Source of the DNA: CAYRMN01 sp964425575 | GTDB taxonomy: Bacteria > Patescibacteriota > Patescibacteriia > 2-12-FULL-60-25 | Direction: 5' to 3' | DNA: 10,344 nucleotides | NCBI GenBank assembly: GCA_964425575.1 | Contig: CAYRMN010000039.1 | Location: 1-10,344, forward strand | In this document: positions 1 through 8,396 of the stretch, one piece after another | How the letters are laid out: each line of letters begins with the position of its first letter | How positions within the stretch are numbered: position 1 is the first letter of the stretch | Translations under genes and position numbers: made by a program | Notes under the pieces: generated by a model | The model's input: only the letters and a program-made list of their open reading frames with translations | Told to the model about the DNA's origin: nothing | Database searches by the model: none

Positions 1-1
1 G

Positions 2-1672
2 ACAAAGTTGAAGCCAAAAATGCTTGATGCGGCGAAGAAAATTACCTGGCATCCGGAGCATTTTAAAGAAGGGCGTTTTGGAAAGGGACTGGAGACAGCT
101 CCGGACTGGTGTATTTCGCGTACCCGTTTTTGGGGGGCGCCGTTGCCCGTTTGGGAGTGTGAAGCATGTGATGAAAAAAAAGTAATTAGCTCGATGGAAG
201 AGATGGGGGCCGCCATAAAGGATCTACATCGACCCATGATCGATCAAGTAACGCTTTCATGTACGTGCGGAGGCATGATGCATCGAGTGAAGGATGTGTT
301 TGATTGTTGGTTTGAATCGGGGAGCATGCCGTATGCATCCGGACATTATCCGTTTGAAGGTCGCGAGTGGTTTGATGCGAATTACCCCGCAGATTTTATC
401 GCAGAAGCGCAGGATCAGACGCGTGGGTGGTTCTACAGTTTGCATGTTCTGGCGAGCGCCTTGTTCGGAAAGCCAGCTTTTAAAGATGTGATTGTGACAG
501 GTTTGGTGATGGCTGAGGATGGCAAAAAGATGTCGAAAAAACTCAAAAATTATCCTGATCCTTGGGAGATGATGACGCGCGTTGGTGCGGATGCCCTTCG
601 TTTTTATTTATTGTCTTCGCCCGTCGTCAAAGCAGAGCAACTCAATTTTTCTGAAAAGGAATGCGAGGGGATACAGCGATCATTGTTAGGAACGCTATGG
701 AATGTGCGTGCCTTCTATCTTACGTATGCTGGGACGGAAAAAATTGAATTAACAAAGCCGCGCTCCGCTCATGTGTTGGATCGTTGGATTTTTGCACGTC
801 TCATGTCGCTTGAACGAGATATGACTGTCTCAATGAATAGCTATGATTTGGTTGAGGCAACGCGCGTGTTTCGTCCGTTCGTGGATGATCTATCGACCTG
901 GTGGCTACGCCGTTCACGTGAGCGTATGAAGGGCGATCATCCGTATGATCGCGTAGATGCGCTGCGTACGCTGCGCGAAGTTCTGCATGAACTATCATTG
1001 TTGGCTGCACCTCTCATGCCATTTTTTGCGGACCGTCTGTATCAAGATATGGGGGGAGCTAAAATGTCCGTTCACCTTGATCGCTGGCCGAAGGCCGATG
1101 AACGTTTGATTGATGATACCTTGTTAGCTGATATGCGCTGGGTACGCGAAGTCGTGACCAAAGGATTGGAAGCGCGTGTGACTGCCAAGATTCCCGTCCG
1201 TCAGGCACTTGGTTCTTTGACCGTTTTATTCCGTGATGCCTCTGAAGCCTCTCGTCTGTCGAATCGGCAGGAGATTTTGATGCTGATTCGCGATGAATTG
1301 AATGTCGAAGCCGTGCAGCTCAAAGGTGGACAGGGAGATATTCCTGAACCGCATCAATGGATTGTCGAACTCGACACAACCATGACTCCGGAATTAAAAA
1401 AGAAAGGCATGCTGCGTGAGTTGTCACGTCAGATTATGAACCTTCGCAAAGAAGCGCATCTGACCCCAGCCGATCGAATCATCGTCACGCTCGCGACCGA
1501 AGACATGGGGCTTCGAGATACGTTGGAAGCCATGTGCGACGCTCTCTCAAAAGATATTAAAGCGGATAGTATGCAGGTCGCTGCTATTTTGAATGAAGAC
1601 ATGTCCCATCATGCGGAGGTAGAGATAGATGGGCAGAAGATAGGGATTGGATTGAAGAAAGTTGCGGTATGA
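2..1672 (+). CDS. ileS: Isoleucyl-tRNA synthetase, C-terminal half (5' end outside window)
   Basis: Class I aminoacyl-tRNA synthetase that charges tRNA-Ile in the cytoplasm. The frame is open to the left edge, so the TTG at 8 is not a real start; the HIGH motif and most of the editing domain lie upstream. Counting from the codon at 8: the catalytic domain resumes with WCISRTRFWG (34-43), carries a probable zinc site C51-x2-C54 with C85-x-C87, then DVFDCWFESGSMPYA (96-110), and the KMSKS-equivalent KMSKK at 174-178. An anticodon-binding helical domain spans about 256-365. The last ~175 residues, with LSRQIMNLRKEAHL, match the C-terminal extension of the eukaryote-like IleRS type (DUF5915-like). 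No C-terminal zinc ribbon is present. The visible 557 codons are about half of a normal ~1040-residue enzyme. Its TGA overlaps the next ATG (ATGA), implying coupling. Identity is very secure. Confidence 0.96.
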   Translation, partial: TKLKPKMLDAAKKITWHPEHFKEGRFGKGLETAPDWCISRTRFWGAPLPVWECEACDEKKVISSMEEMGAAIKDLHRPMIDQVTLSCTCGGMMHRVKDVFDCWFESGSMPYASGHYPFEGREWFDANYPADFIAEAQDQTRGWFYSLHVLASALFGKPAFKDVIVTGLVMAEDGKKMSKKLKNYPDPWEMMTRVGADALRFYLLSSPVVKAEQLNFSEKECEGIQRSLLGTLWNVRAFYLTYAGTEKIELTKPRSAHVLDRWIFARLMSLERDMTVSMNSYDLVEATRVFRPFVDDLSTWWLRRSRERMKGDHPYDRVDALRTLREVLHELSLLAAPLMPFFADRLYQDMGGAKMSVHLDRWPKADERLIDDTLLADMRWVREVVTKGLEARVTAKIPVRQALGSLTVLFRDASEASRLSNRQEILMLIRDELNVEAVQLKGGQGDIPEPHQWIVELDTTMTPELKKKGMLRELSRQIMNLRKEAHLTPADRIIVTLATEDMGLRDTLEAMCDALSKDIKADSMQVAAILNEDMSHHAEVEIDGQKIGIGLKKVAV

Positions 1673-2001
1673 AAAAGTCTTGGGTCACGGCAGAAAGACT
1701 GGCGACCGTTTTTACATTGGCGGCCATTATGCTTTCACTTGCTTTTGTAAGCACGAAGTTTTTCTATGTCGTTGTTCCCACAACACCGCTTTTCCGTATT
1801 GGTTGGCAAGCTCTTCATTGGGCGTATCCCTCTTGGCCGGACTATTCGCATTTTGTGAATATGTCAGACACGGAAAGCGACATCCTCTTTTTCATCTATG
1901 CTCCTTGGGCTGTGATTGTGTATGGTCTTTCCATTGGTTTTTGGGCATGGTTGGGATATACCATTGGAGCAAGATTGGAACGAGGGGAGAGTAATCATTA
2001 G
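1669..2001 (+). CDS. Small two-helix membrane protein of unknown function
   Basis: Family not recognised. The 110-residue product has a short basic N-terminus (MKKSWVTAER), a first hydrophobic segment at about 10-36, a polar and aromatic stretch at 40-70 (WAYPSWPDYSHF), a second hydrophobic segment at about 71-100, and a charged tail ending GARLERGESNH. It is most likely an inner-membrane protein with both ends on the same side. Start: the ATG at 1669 overlaps the ileS stop as ATGA, so it can be translated by re-initiation. A competing +1-frame ORF starting at 1662 gives a Cys/His-rich, low-plausibility protein and is rejected. The TAG at 1999 is 51 bp before ruvA, consistent with one operon. 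No signal peptidase site is evident. Confidence 0.72.
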   Translation: MKKSWVTAERLATVFTLAAIMLSLAFVSTKFFYVVVPTTPLFRIGWQALHWAYPSWPDYSHFVNMSDTESDILFFIYAPWAVIVYGLSIGFWAWLGYTIGARLERGESNH

Positions 2002-2052
2002 TCGTCGCACAATTCCCTCGCCAAAATGAGAAATTTCCGATAGGATGGGGCC

Positions 2053-2610
2053 ATGATTGGGTCATTACGAGGGAGGATTTTGGAGGTGCATCCGAGCTAT
2101 GCGCTGGTTGAGGTGCAGGGGATTGGGTATGCGTGTAGAGCGAGTATGCCTACGCTGTCGTCATTACAGGCAGGGGAGGAGCGGTTCTTGTATGTTTATG
2201 ATCATGTGCGCGAGGATGTCCATGATCTGTTTGCATTTACGTCGCATGAAGAGAAGGAATTTTTTGAACGCCTTCTTTCAATCTCCGGCGTCGGTCCAAA
2301 GGTCGCACTCACTATTTTGTCCGCTGGTTCGATTGCCGTCGTTCGTCAGGCGGTGATGACCGGGAACGTAACCCTGCTCACCTCTGTGCCCGGAGTCGGA
2401 AAGAAAACGGCGCAGAAAATCATTCTTGAGCTCAAAGGTCAACTTGTTGAAGATGATGATGTTGGAAGCGAGGATCGTGAGGTATTAGAGGCGTTAATCT
2501 CTCTTGGGTATTCTGCCTCGCAAGCACGAGAGGGGCTAAAGTATGTGTCGAGCGCCATCGTTGGGACTTCTGAGCGTGTGCGTGAAGCGTTACGAAATTT
2601 ATCACGATGA
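2053..2610 (+). CDS. ruvA: Holliday junction branch migration protein RuvA
   Basis: DNA-binding subunit of the RuvAB branch-migration complex. It grips four-way junctions as a tetramer and loads the RuvB helicase. At 185 residues it is slightly short for the family (about 190-205). Order: N-terminal OB-fold (1-62, MIGSLRGRILEV, YALVEVQGIGY), with the acidic-pin position at E54-D55 inside HVREDVHDLFAF. Two helix-hairpin-helix motifs follow: SISGVGPKVALTIL (76-89) and SVPGVGKKTAQKII (111-124). A short acidic linker VEDDDVGSEDRE leads to the small RuvB-contacting domain III (~143-183, VLEALISLGYSASQA). A Shine-Dalgarno AGGA at 2042-2045 sits 7 nt before ATG. Its TGA overlaps the next ATG (ATGA), so the FemAB gene is probably coupled to it. 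ruvB and ruvC are not in the window. Confidence 0.96.
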   Translation: MIGSLRGRILEVHPSYALVEVQGIGYACRASMPTLSSLQAGEERFLYVYDHVREDVHDLFAFTSHEEKEFFERLLSISGVGPKVALTILSAGSIAVVRQAVMTGNVTLLTSVPGVGKKTAQKIILELKGQLVEDDDVGSEDREVLEALISLGYSASQAREGLKYVSSAIVGTSERVREALRNLSR

Positions 2611-3632
2611 AACTCATCGAAGTATTTGATGCGACCGCATGGGACGCCTTTCAGACCGCTCAACCCTGGGCGCAATTTACGCAGTCATGGGCGTGGGGAG
2701 AGTATCGCCTATCTCAAGGACAGATGGTGCGGCGCTTTGCGTTGATGGATGAGGGCGGCGTGTGGTGTGTAGCGGCTCAACTCGAATATCGTCCGAAACC
2801 GCTCGTGGGTGGCTATTGGTTTGCGGCGCGTGGGCCTGTTTTTGCCTCAGGCCTTACTCCTGAGGAAACGCAGCGGTATTTTGTCCTTTTCCTGAAGGAG
2901 CTATCGGGTGTGGATTTGCAGAAGTCTTTGTTTTGGCGTTTTGAACCGATGGTGGAACTATCTCGTGTATTGGATTTAATGCCTCGCGAATGTCATAGGA
3001 CAGGTTGGCTCGATCCGGCTTCGACCATTTGCGTTGATTTGCAGCCCGATGAACAGACACTTCTCGACGCAATGCATCAAAAAACTCGGTACAACATCCG
3101 TCTCGCGGCAAAGCATGGAGTCACTGTCCGTTTGGCGGAGACGGAAAAAGATATGGAAGGTTTCTTGAAGCTCTTTCAAGAAACGATGCAGCGTGATGCA
3201 TTCGTCCATCACGTTGATCATATCCGCGCTTCCTATCAATTTCTGGCTGAACGAGGGATGGCTCGTATTCGATTGGCGGAACATCAGGGAACGATGCTCG
3301 CGGCGAATGTAGAGGTGATGTATGGAGATACGGTGACGTATTTGCACGGCGCTTCTTCATCTGAGCATCGTCAGCTCATGGCGCCGTTTGCCTTACAGTG
3401 GGATGCGATCTGTACCGCCAAACGAGAAGGTTATTGTCTGTATGATTTTTGGGGGGCGAATCCTGAATCCAAGAATTCCTTTTTTTATAAAGCGTCGCTT
3501 GAAGGGGTAACTCGTTTTAAGCGTGGCTGGGGAGGCCGTCAGGTTGATCTCTATGGAACATGGGATATGCCTCGTATTTCGTGGTTGTATAAACTTGTAT
3601 TTTTAAAAAATAGACGGTTTTTGTCGTCCTGA
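2607..3632 (+). CDS. FemAB/FemX-like peptidoglycan bridge aminoacyltransferase
   Basis: Probable aminoacyl-tRNA-dependent transferase that adds amino acids to the lipid II stem peptide on the cytoplasmic face of the membrane, building interpeptide bridges. At 341 residues it matches FemX-type single proteins. Two GNAT-like halves are visible: the N-terminal half with WAQFTQSWAWGEYR (21-34) and YWFAARGPVF (70-79), and the C-terminal half opening with QKTRYNIRLAAKHGV (158-172), the family's most typical segment. YLHGASS (245-251), LYDFWGANPE (278-287) and GVTRFKRGWGGRQV (300-313) close the fold. There is no obvious Fem coiled-coil arm. ATG overlaps the ruvA stop (ATGA). The last codons (LSS-stop) lie inside a palindromic repeat that starts near 3620, so the repeat supplies the stop. 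The amino acid donor and acceptor position cannot be told from sequence. Confidence 0.88.
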   Translation: MKLIEVFDATAWDAFQTAQPWAQFTQSWAWGEYRLSQGQMVRRFALMDEGGVWCVAAQLEYRPKPLVGGYWFAARGPVFASGLTPEETQRYFVLFLKELSGVDLQKSLFWRFEPMVELSRVLDLMPRECHRTGWLDPASTICVDLQPDEQTLLDAMHQKTRYNIRLAAKHGVTVRLAETEKDMEGFLKLFQETMQRDAFVHHVDHIRASYQFLAERGMARIRLAEHQGTMLAANVEVMYGDTVTYLHGASSSEHRQLMAPFALQWDAICTAKREGYCLYDFWGANPESKNSFFYKASLEGVTRFKRGWGGRQVDLYGTWDMPRISWLYKLVFLKNRRFLSS

Positions 3633-3702
3633 GCTTGTCGAAGGATCTTCTCTGACGGGAGTAGATCCTTCGACTTCGTCAGACTTTGTTCAGGACGACA
3701 AA
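3620..3702. repeat. REP/BIME-like palindromic repeat, copy A
   Basis: Imperfect inverted repeat. The left arm reads TTTGTCGTCCTGAGC, then GTCGAAGGATCT; the right arm is its reverse complement with an extra segment (…CTTCGTCAGACTTTG…) giving unequal arms. The tip reads GGATCTTCTCT…GTAGATCC, as in copies B and D. It overlaps the 3' end of the FemAB gene and can fold into a long hairpin in its transcript, so it may also stabilise or end the mRNA, although no T-tract follows. Confidence 0.85.
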
Positions 3703-3742
3703 CGGTTGTGCGTGACGTCTAGCCACTCCTTTTCCCAAAACG

Positions 3743-3751
3743 TGCTATACT
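3743..3751 (+). promoter_or_regulatory. Extended -10 promoter of the DUF378 gene
   Basis: TGCTATACT is a near-perfect extended -10 (TGnTATAAT with one change). No good -35 hexamer lies 16-18 bp upstream (CCACTC at 3723-3728), as is common for TG-extended promoters. A start about 7 bp downstream would leave a leader of ~28 nt before the ATG at 3786. Confidence 0.62.
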
Positions 3752-3785
3752 TGGCTCATCATTATTCTTAACCTTGTTTCTTCAT

Positions 3786-4019
3786 ATGCAGAAGATGTGT
3801 GTTCTCCATAAGATCGGTTGGGTGCTAGTCATTGTCGGTGCACTTAACTGGGGACTCGTTGGTTTGTTTAGCTTCAACCTTGTTCACGCCATTTTTGGTA
3901 GCTGGATGACGGTTGAGCGCGTGGTCTACGTCGTGGTCGGTTTGGCCGCTGTGTTTTCTTTGTTCACTGGCTCCTGTGGCAAGTGCAAGGAGTGCATGAT
4001 GGGCGAAAAGAAAATGTAA
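3786..4019 (+). CDS. DUF378 family small membrane protein with Cys tail
   Basis: 77-residue DUF378 (YuzA-like) inner-membrane protein of unknown function. Family signature: HKIGWVLVIVGALNWGLVGL (8-27) followed by FNLVHAIFG (30-38) and VERVVYVVVGLAAVF (43-57). Two membrane helices lie at about 9-29 and 43-61. The tail after helix 2 is C64-G-K-C67-K-E-C70 then a basic end; this CxxCxxC could bind metal or form disulfides, which is my inference. ATG 3786 is chosen over an in-frame TTG at 3774 because the family normally begins just before HKIGW and the promoter places transcription start near 3758. No Shine-Dalgarno is visible for either start. The gene stands alone, with its own promoter and a strong terminator. 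Confidence 0.85.
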   Translation: MQKMCVLHKIGWVLVIVGALNWGLVGLFSFNLVHAIFGSWMTVERVVYVVVGLAAVFSLFTGSCGKCKECMMGEKKM

Positions 4020-4034
4020 GGAAGAGGTTTCAAG

Positions 4035-4068
4035 AAACATAAAATCCCCATGTGGGGATTTTATGTTT
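4035..4068. terminator. Intrinsic terminator after the DUF378 gene
   Basis: A perfect 16-bp stem (AAACATAAAATCCCCA pairing with TGGGGATTTTATGTTT), with a tight loop at 4051-4052, begins 15 bp after the stop codon. The A/T-rich lower stem gives a U-rich 3' side (ATTTTATGTTTT) on plus and a U-rich run on minus too. It could therefore work in both directions, stopping the plus-strand DUF378 transcript and the minus-strand transcript that leaves the 4176-4337 gene. Confidence 0.85.
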
Positions 4069-4175
4069 TAGACGAATAGTCATGTCTCGTTTTCGATCTG
4101 GTTTGATCGGGAACAAGAGATGGTGAGATCGATGCGAGTGGGCGAGGATCTCGAAGGTGGAAGGTCAGGTTTGCC

Positions 4176-4337
4176 TCAATCTTCATTTTCATTGTCTGTC
4201 TTTTTGTCTGGAAGAATGCTTGGAAAAAGCAGGCCATAAAAGATCGCGCTAATGATCAGAAAGAAGAAAATGAAGGTAAGAAACGGTCCGAGAAAATCTC
4301 TTGGATGCTGCATGAGCTGATCGAATAAATCGTCCAT
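4176..4337 (-). CDS. 53-residue single-pass membrane peptide
   Basis: Unrecognised small protein. It has an amphipathic, acidic N-terminus (MDDLFDQLMQHPRD), one hydrophobic helix at about 16-38 rich in Phe and Ile (FLTFIFFFLIISAIFYGLLF), and a hydrophilic acidic tail ending DKKTDNENED. It is likely a membrane-anchored peptide. The start at 4337 is supported by an ideal Shine-Dalgarno GGAGGT at 4344-4349 (minus strand, 6-nt spacer) and by a promoter just upstream. The reading frame stays open further upstream to 4445, but that extension translates a palindromic repeat (MREDPSTSSG…) and is not credible. The gene lies downstream of the ALDH gene on the same strand, with repeat copy B between them. 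Confidence 0.68.
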   Translation of the reverse strand: MDDLFDQLMQHPRDFLGPFLTFIFFFLIISAIFYGLLFPSILPDKKTDNENED

Positions 4338-4371
4338 CTGGATACCTCCACAGAAGAATCCTGGCGACGCT

Positions 4372-4400
4372 ACGCTAGCAGGATTTGAGGAGAGGGTCAA
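4372..4400 (-). promoter_or_regulatory. Promoter of the 53-residue membrane peptide gene
   Basis: On the minus strand TTGACC (4395-4400) is followed, after 17 bp, by TAGCGT (4372-4377) preceded by TGC, an extended -10 arrangement. It starts right beside repeat B and ends 28 bp before the Shine-Dalgarno. The -35 is strong and the -10 is weak (3 of 6), but the spacing is ideal. Confidence 0.45.
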
Positions 4401-4410
4401 CTGCCGGGTT

Positions 4411-4498
4411 TGTCGTCCTGAGCTTGTCGAAGGATCTTCTCTCACCAGCCCGGAAGAGTAGATCCTTCGATTACGCTATCGCTCCACTCAGGACGACA
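4411..4498. repeat. REP/BIME-like palindromic repeat, copy B
   Basis: Left arm TGTCGTCCTGAGCTTGTCGA, right arm ending CTCCACTCAGGACGACA, tip GGATCTTCTCT…AGAGTAGATCC around a unique loop CACCAGCCCGGA. It lies between the 3' end of the ALDH gene (4516) and the promoter of the small peptide gene, where it may serve as the transcript end of the ALDH message. Confidence 0.85.
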
Positions 4499-4515
4499 GT
4501 ATGCGAATCGACTTT

Positions 4516-5877
4516 CTATTTTACCCAAATTGTTTTTGTATTTACAAATTCACGCATGCCGACAAGTGACAGCTCCCGTCCATATCCTGAGCGTTTGATG
4601 CCTCCAAATGGCAGACGTGGATCGGATTTGACCATCCCATTCACGAAGACGCTGCCTGCTTCAATATCACGAACGCAGCGGTCGATGATGTTTTGATCCT
4701 GTGTCCAAATTGACGATCCAAGCCCAAACGAGGTTTCGTTGGCAATTCGGATCGCTTCATCAATATTTTTTACGATCATGACCATGGCCACGGGCCCAAA
4801 GAGCTCCTCTTTGGAGATATCCATGCTGGAGGTTATGCCGGTTAAGATCGTTGGTTCATAGAAAAAGCCTGGACCTTTAACTCGTTTTCCGCCAGTTAGA
4901 ACGGTGGCTCCTTGCTCAATGGCTCGATTCACTTGTTTCTCGATATCATCTCGCATGGCAGCTGTTGCCAGGGGACCGAGTGTGGTCGTTTCATCCAATG
5001 GATTTCCGATCCTCATGTTTTCAAACGCTTTTTTGAACGTTTCTAAAAATGCGTCAGCGATATCTTCCATCAGAATAAACCGTTTGGCGGCGATACAACT
5101 TTGACCGGCGTTTTGAAGACGGGCTGTGGCAGCAATATCACAACACGTTGTCAGATCCGCATCGGAGAAAACGATAAATGGATCGCTGCCGCCAAGTTCC
5201 AGCACTGTTTTTTTTATTTCCTGTCCGGCGACAGAAGCGACTTGTTGACCGGCATATTCACTGCCCGTGAGCGTTACGGCTTTCACGCGAGGATCGCGAA
5301 TTATTTTTTCAACGCGTCCAGAACGTACTAGGAAATTTTGAAACACCCCAGTTGGAAAACCAGCTTCAATAAAAATGGCTTCGAGGGCGTTCGCGCACTG
5401 GGGAACATTGGAGGCATGCTTCAAAATACCGACGTTGCCAGCCATGACCGCAGGGGCGGCAAAACGCATCACCTGCCAGAATGGAAAGTTCCAAGGCATG
5501 ACAGCCAGCACAATGCCGAGGGGTTGGTATTGGATGTAGCTCTTACTTGCATCGGTTTCGATCAATTCGTTTTTAAGAAACGCTTCGGCATTGTCGGCGT
5601 AATAGTCACACACCCAGGCACACTTTTCGATTTCTCCTTTGGCGCTTTTAAGCGGTTTGCCTACTTCTTGGGACAAAAGCGTTCCAAGTTCTACGCTCTT
5701 GTTCCGTAAACGTTCTGCCAGGCGCTTCATGGGTACACGCCGTTCTTCCCACGAGGTTAAGCGCCACGCACGAAAGGCTCGCTCTGCGGAAGCGAGCTTT
5801 TGCTCGATTTCATCATCCGTCAGCTCCGGAAAGGTGGCGAGGATTTCTTCAGTTGCGGGGTTTTGAGAGGTGAACAT
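4516..5877 (-). CDS. Succinate-semialdehyde dehydrogenase-like aldehyde dehydrogenase
   Basis: Cytoplasmic NAD(P)-dependent aldehyde dehydrogenase of the short SSADH group (GabD1, YneI/Sad, cyanobacterial SSADH), predicted to oxidise succinic semialdehyde to succinate. The length of 453 residues fits that group (about 453-462). Visible features: MPWNFPFWQ (127-135) with oxyanion N130, cofactor Lys K153 in ILKHAS, TLTGS (203-206 region), general base E227 in LELGGSDPF, catalytic Cys C261 in NAGQSCIAAKRF, cofactor-binding E358 in EELFGPV, and the C-terminal SDPRLPFGGIKRSGYGREL typical of SSADH. All catalytic residues are present. It lies 153 bp downstream of the ThDP enzyme gene on the same strand, so the two are likely co-transcribed. 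No clear Shine-Dalgarno precedes the ATG. The substrate is inferred from family and neighbour; other short aldehydes are possible. Confidence 0.9.
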   Translation of the reverse strand: MFTSQNPATEEILATFPELTDDEIEQKLASAERAFRAWRLTSWEERRVPMKRLAERLRNKSVELGTLLSQEVGKPLKSAKGEIEKCAWVCDYYADNAEAFLKNELIETDASKSYIQYQPLGIVLAVMPWNFPFWQVMRFAAPAVMAGNVGILKHASNVPQCANALEAIFIEAGFPTGVFQNFLVRSGRVEKIIRDPRVKAVTLTGSEYAGQQVASVAGQEIKKTVLELGGSDPFIVFSDADLTTCCDIAATARLQNAGQSCIAAKRFILMEDIADAFLETFKKAFENMRIGNPLDETTTLGPLATAAMRDDIEKQVNRAIEQGATVLTGGKRVKGPGFFYEPTILTGITSSMDISKEELFGPVAMVMIVKNIDEAIRIANETSFGLGSSIWTQDQNIIDRCVRDIEAGSVFVNGMVKSDPRLPFGGIKRSGYGRELSLVGMREFVNTKTIWVK

Positions 5878-5908
5878 ATGAGTTAGCGATAATAGAGTGA
5901 TTTTATTC

Positions 5909-6002
5909 GTCGTCCTGAACGAAGCGGAGCGCAGTTGAAGGATCTATAATGAAAATTTTCTTAATAGGTCCCTCGACGTCATTCCATTTTGCTCGGGACG
6001 AC
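5909..6002. repeat. REP/BIME-like palindromic repeat, copy C (chimeric, degenerate)
   Basis: The left half is the GTCGTCCTGAACGAAGCGGAGCG…GAAGGATCT type. The right half reads as the reverse complement of the other subtype (GTCGTCCCGAGC…TCGAGGGACC). An A/T-rich loop (TATAATGAAAATTTTCTTAATA, 5945-5966) separates them. It sits inside the gap between the ThDP enzyme gene and the ALDH gene. Confidence 0.7.
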
Positions 6003-6030
6003 AGAAGAGAGTGCTGGATTTTGAAATATT

Positions 6031-7671
<1,641 letters not shown>

Positions 7672-7717
7672 AGTGTGTAAAGCCTACCTCACGGCGTTTC
7701 TTATCGCAACTATTTTT

Positions 7718-7817
7718 GTCGTCCTGAGCGGAGGTGTCCGACGCCGTAGTCGAAGGATCTTCTCTGATCACGACAGAGTAGATCCTTCGACTGCGCTACC
7801 GCTCCGCTCAGGACGAC
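7718..7817. repeat. REP/BIME-like palindromic repeat, copy D
   Basis: The best-preserved copy. Left arm GTCGTCCTGAGCGGAGGTGT… to AGTCGAAGGATCT, right arm AGATCCTTCGACTGCGCTAC… to GCTCAGGACGAC, tip TCTCTGATCACGACAGAG. It lies 46 bp upstream of the ThDP enzyme start, between that gene and the structured tail of the small gene at 7901-8314. Confidence 0.88.
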
Positions 7818-7833
7818 GGAAGCTGCTTTTTGA

Positions 7834-7903
7834 AAACAAAGAACGCCACGACCCGGAAGGAGCGCGACGTCCCTTGCGGGGTCACGCGCTGGGTGTGGCG
7901 CTA
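7834..7903 (-). repeat. 70-bp structured direct repeat, copy 1 (probable terminator)
   Basis: Identical over 70 bp to 8526-8595. Read on minus, it begins with the TAG stop of the upstream ORF and folds as nested stems: CGCCAC with GTGGCG, ACCC with GGGT, AGCGCG with CGCGCT, and CCC-GCAA-GGG capped by a GNRA-type tetraloop. The outer stem is followed by TTCTTTGTTTTC, moderately U-rich, so intrinsic termination is plausible. The 70-bp identity far exceeds that of the attached coding regions. Confidence 0.85.
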
Positions 7904-8314
7904 TGCGGGGGCTGCTTCGGGCAGGAGCTGGACATCGAGGTCTTCTTGATGCGACAGCCGCTGCGCTTCTTCCTCCGTCAGCGCGTAGATGGCATTGATG
8001 ATCGAGGAGTAGGTACGCTCAGACGTTTCTGTCAACAAGGATCGTTTGAATTCGACACAGTGTCGGCGTTCGATGTTGCGTACCAGGTGGTCCGGGATCT
8101 TGAGGTTACCCTTTTGGGTTTCGGGCGAACGAGTGGCAGTTCCTGTCACGCTCCAGGTGAGCGCTGGATGATCTTTTTTGCTGTGACCCTCCTTATCCCA
8201 AACGTTTACACAGACGCCACTGATCAGCAGGTAGACCGACGTATTGAGGCTGCTCGGATTTCTGGCGACGACGATGGATGGGCGGCGGCAGTTGAGAAGT
8301 TCCTTGGATTCCAT
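7901..8314 (-). CDS. Small unknown protein, paralogue A of a tandem pair
   Basis: 137-residue soluble-looking protein of no family I recognise. The centre has VYLLISGVCVNVWDKEG (27-43), then a charged, mixed region, and an acidic C-terminal helix LTEEEAQRLSHQEDLDVQLL (112-131). By eye it aligns with the 8593-8982 product: VC-x2-VWD-x2-G at near-identical positions (34-43 versus 36-45), a histidine six residues further on (H49 versus H51), and T-x-E/T-AQ-x-L near the end, suggesting distant paralogues. Start 8314 is fixed by an excellent Shine-Dalgarno AGGAGGA (8321-8327, 6-nt spacer); the frame remains open to 8374 but has no signal there. The TAG stop is the first codon of the 70-bp repeat. 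A leader of roughly 155 nt precedes it. Function unknown. Confidence 0.66.
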   Translation of the reverse strand: MESKELLNCRRPSIVVARNPSSLNTSVYLLISGVCVNVWDKEGHSKKDHPALTWSVTGTATRSPETQKGNLKIPDHLVRNIERRHCVEFKRSLLTETSERTYSSIINAIYALTEEEAQRLSHQEDLDVQLLPEAAPA

Positions 8315-8396
8315 GTTGATTCCTCCTGCGGTGCTGCAGTGTAGATTCTGTCGAGATTCGCCAAGAACCATCAAAGCGTTCTCCAGACAAAGAGCA

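Noticed and set aside
1662..1994. Overlapping +1-frame 110-codon ORF
   Set aside because: It is the shadow of the membrane protein frame at 1669, which has the ATGA overlap and two clean hydrophobic helices.
2976..3347. Minus-strand ORF inside the FemAB gene
   Set aside because: Antisense shadow; the plus frame has continuous FemAB motifs.
4338..4445. N-terminal extension of the 53-residue peptide
   Set aside because: It translates the palindromic repeat and the promoter; the Shine-Dalgarno GGAGGT points to ATG 4337.
4385..4696. Plus-strand ORF containing VVLSLSKDLL
   Set aside because: That peptide is the translation of the palindromic repeat, and the rest is antisense to the ALDH 3' end.
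5338..5709. Plus-strand ORFs opposite the ALDH gene
   Set aside because: The ALDH frame has every catalytic motif in order; the opposite frames have none.
7672..7717. Promoter TTGCGA-17-TAGGCT for the ThDP enzyme gene
   Set aside because: The -10 would match only 3 of 6 and lie too close to the ATG for a usable leader; I see no convincing promoter here.
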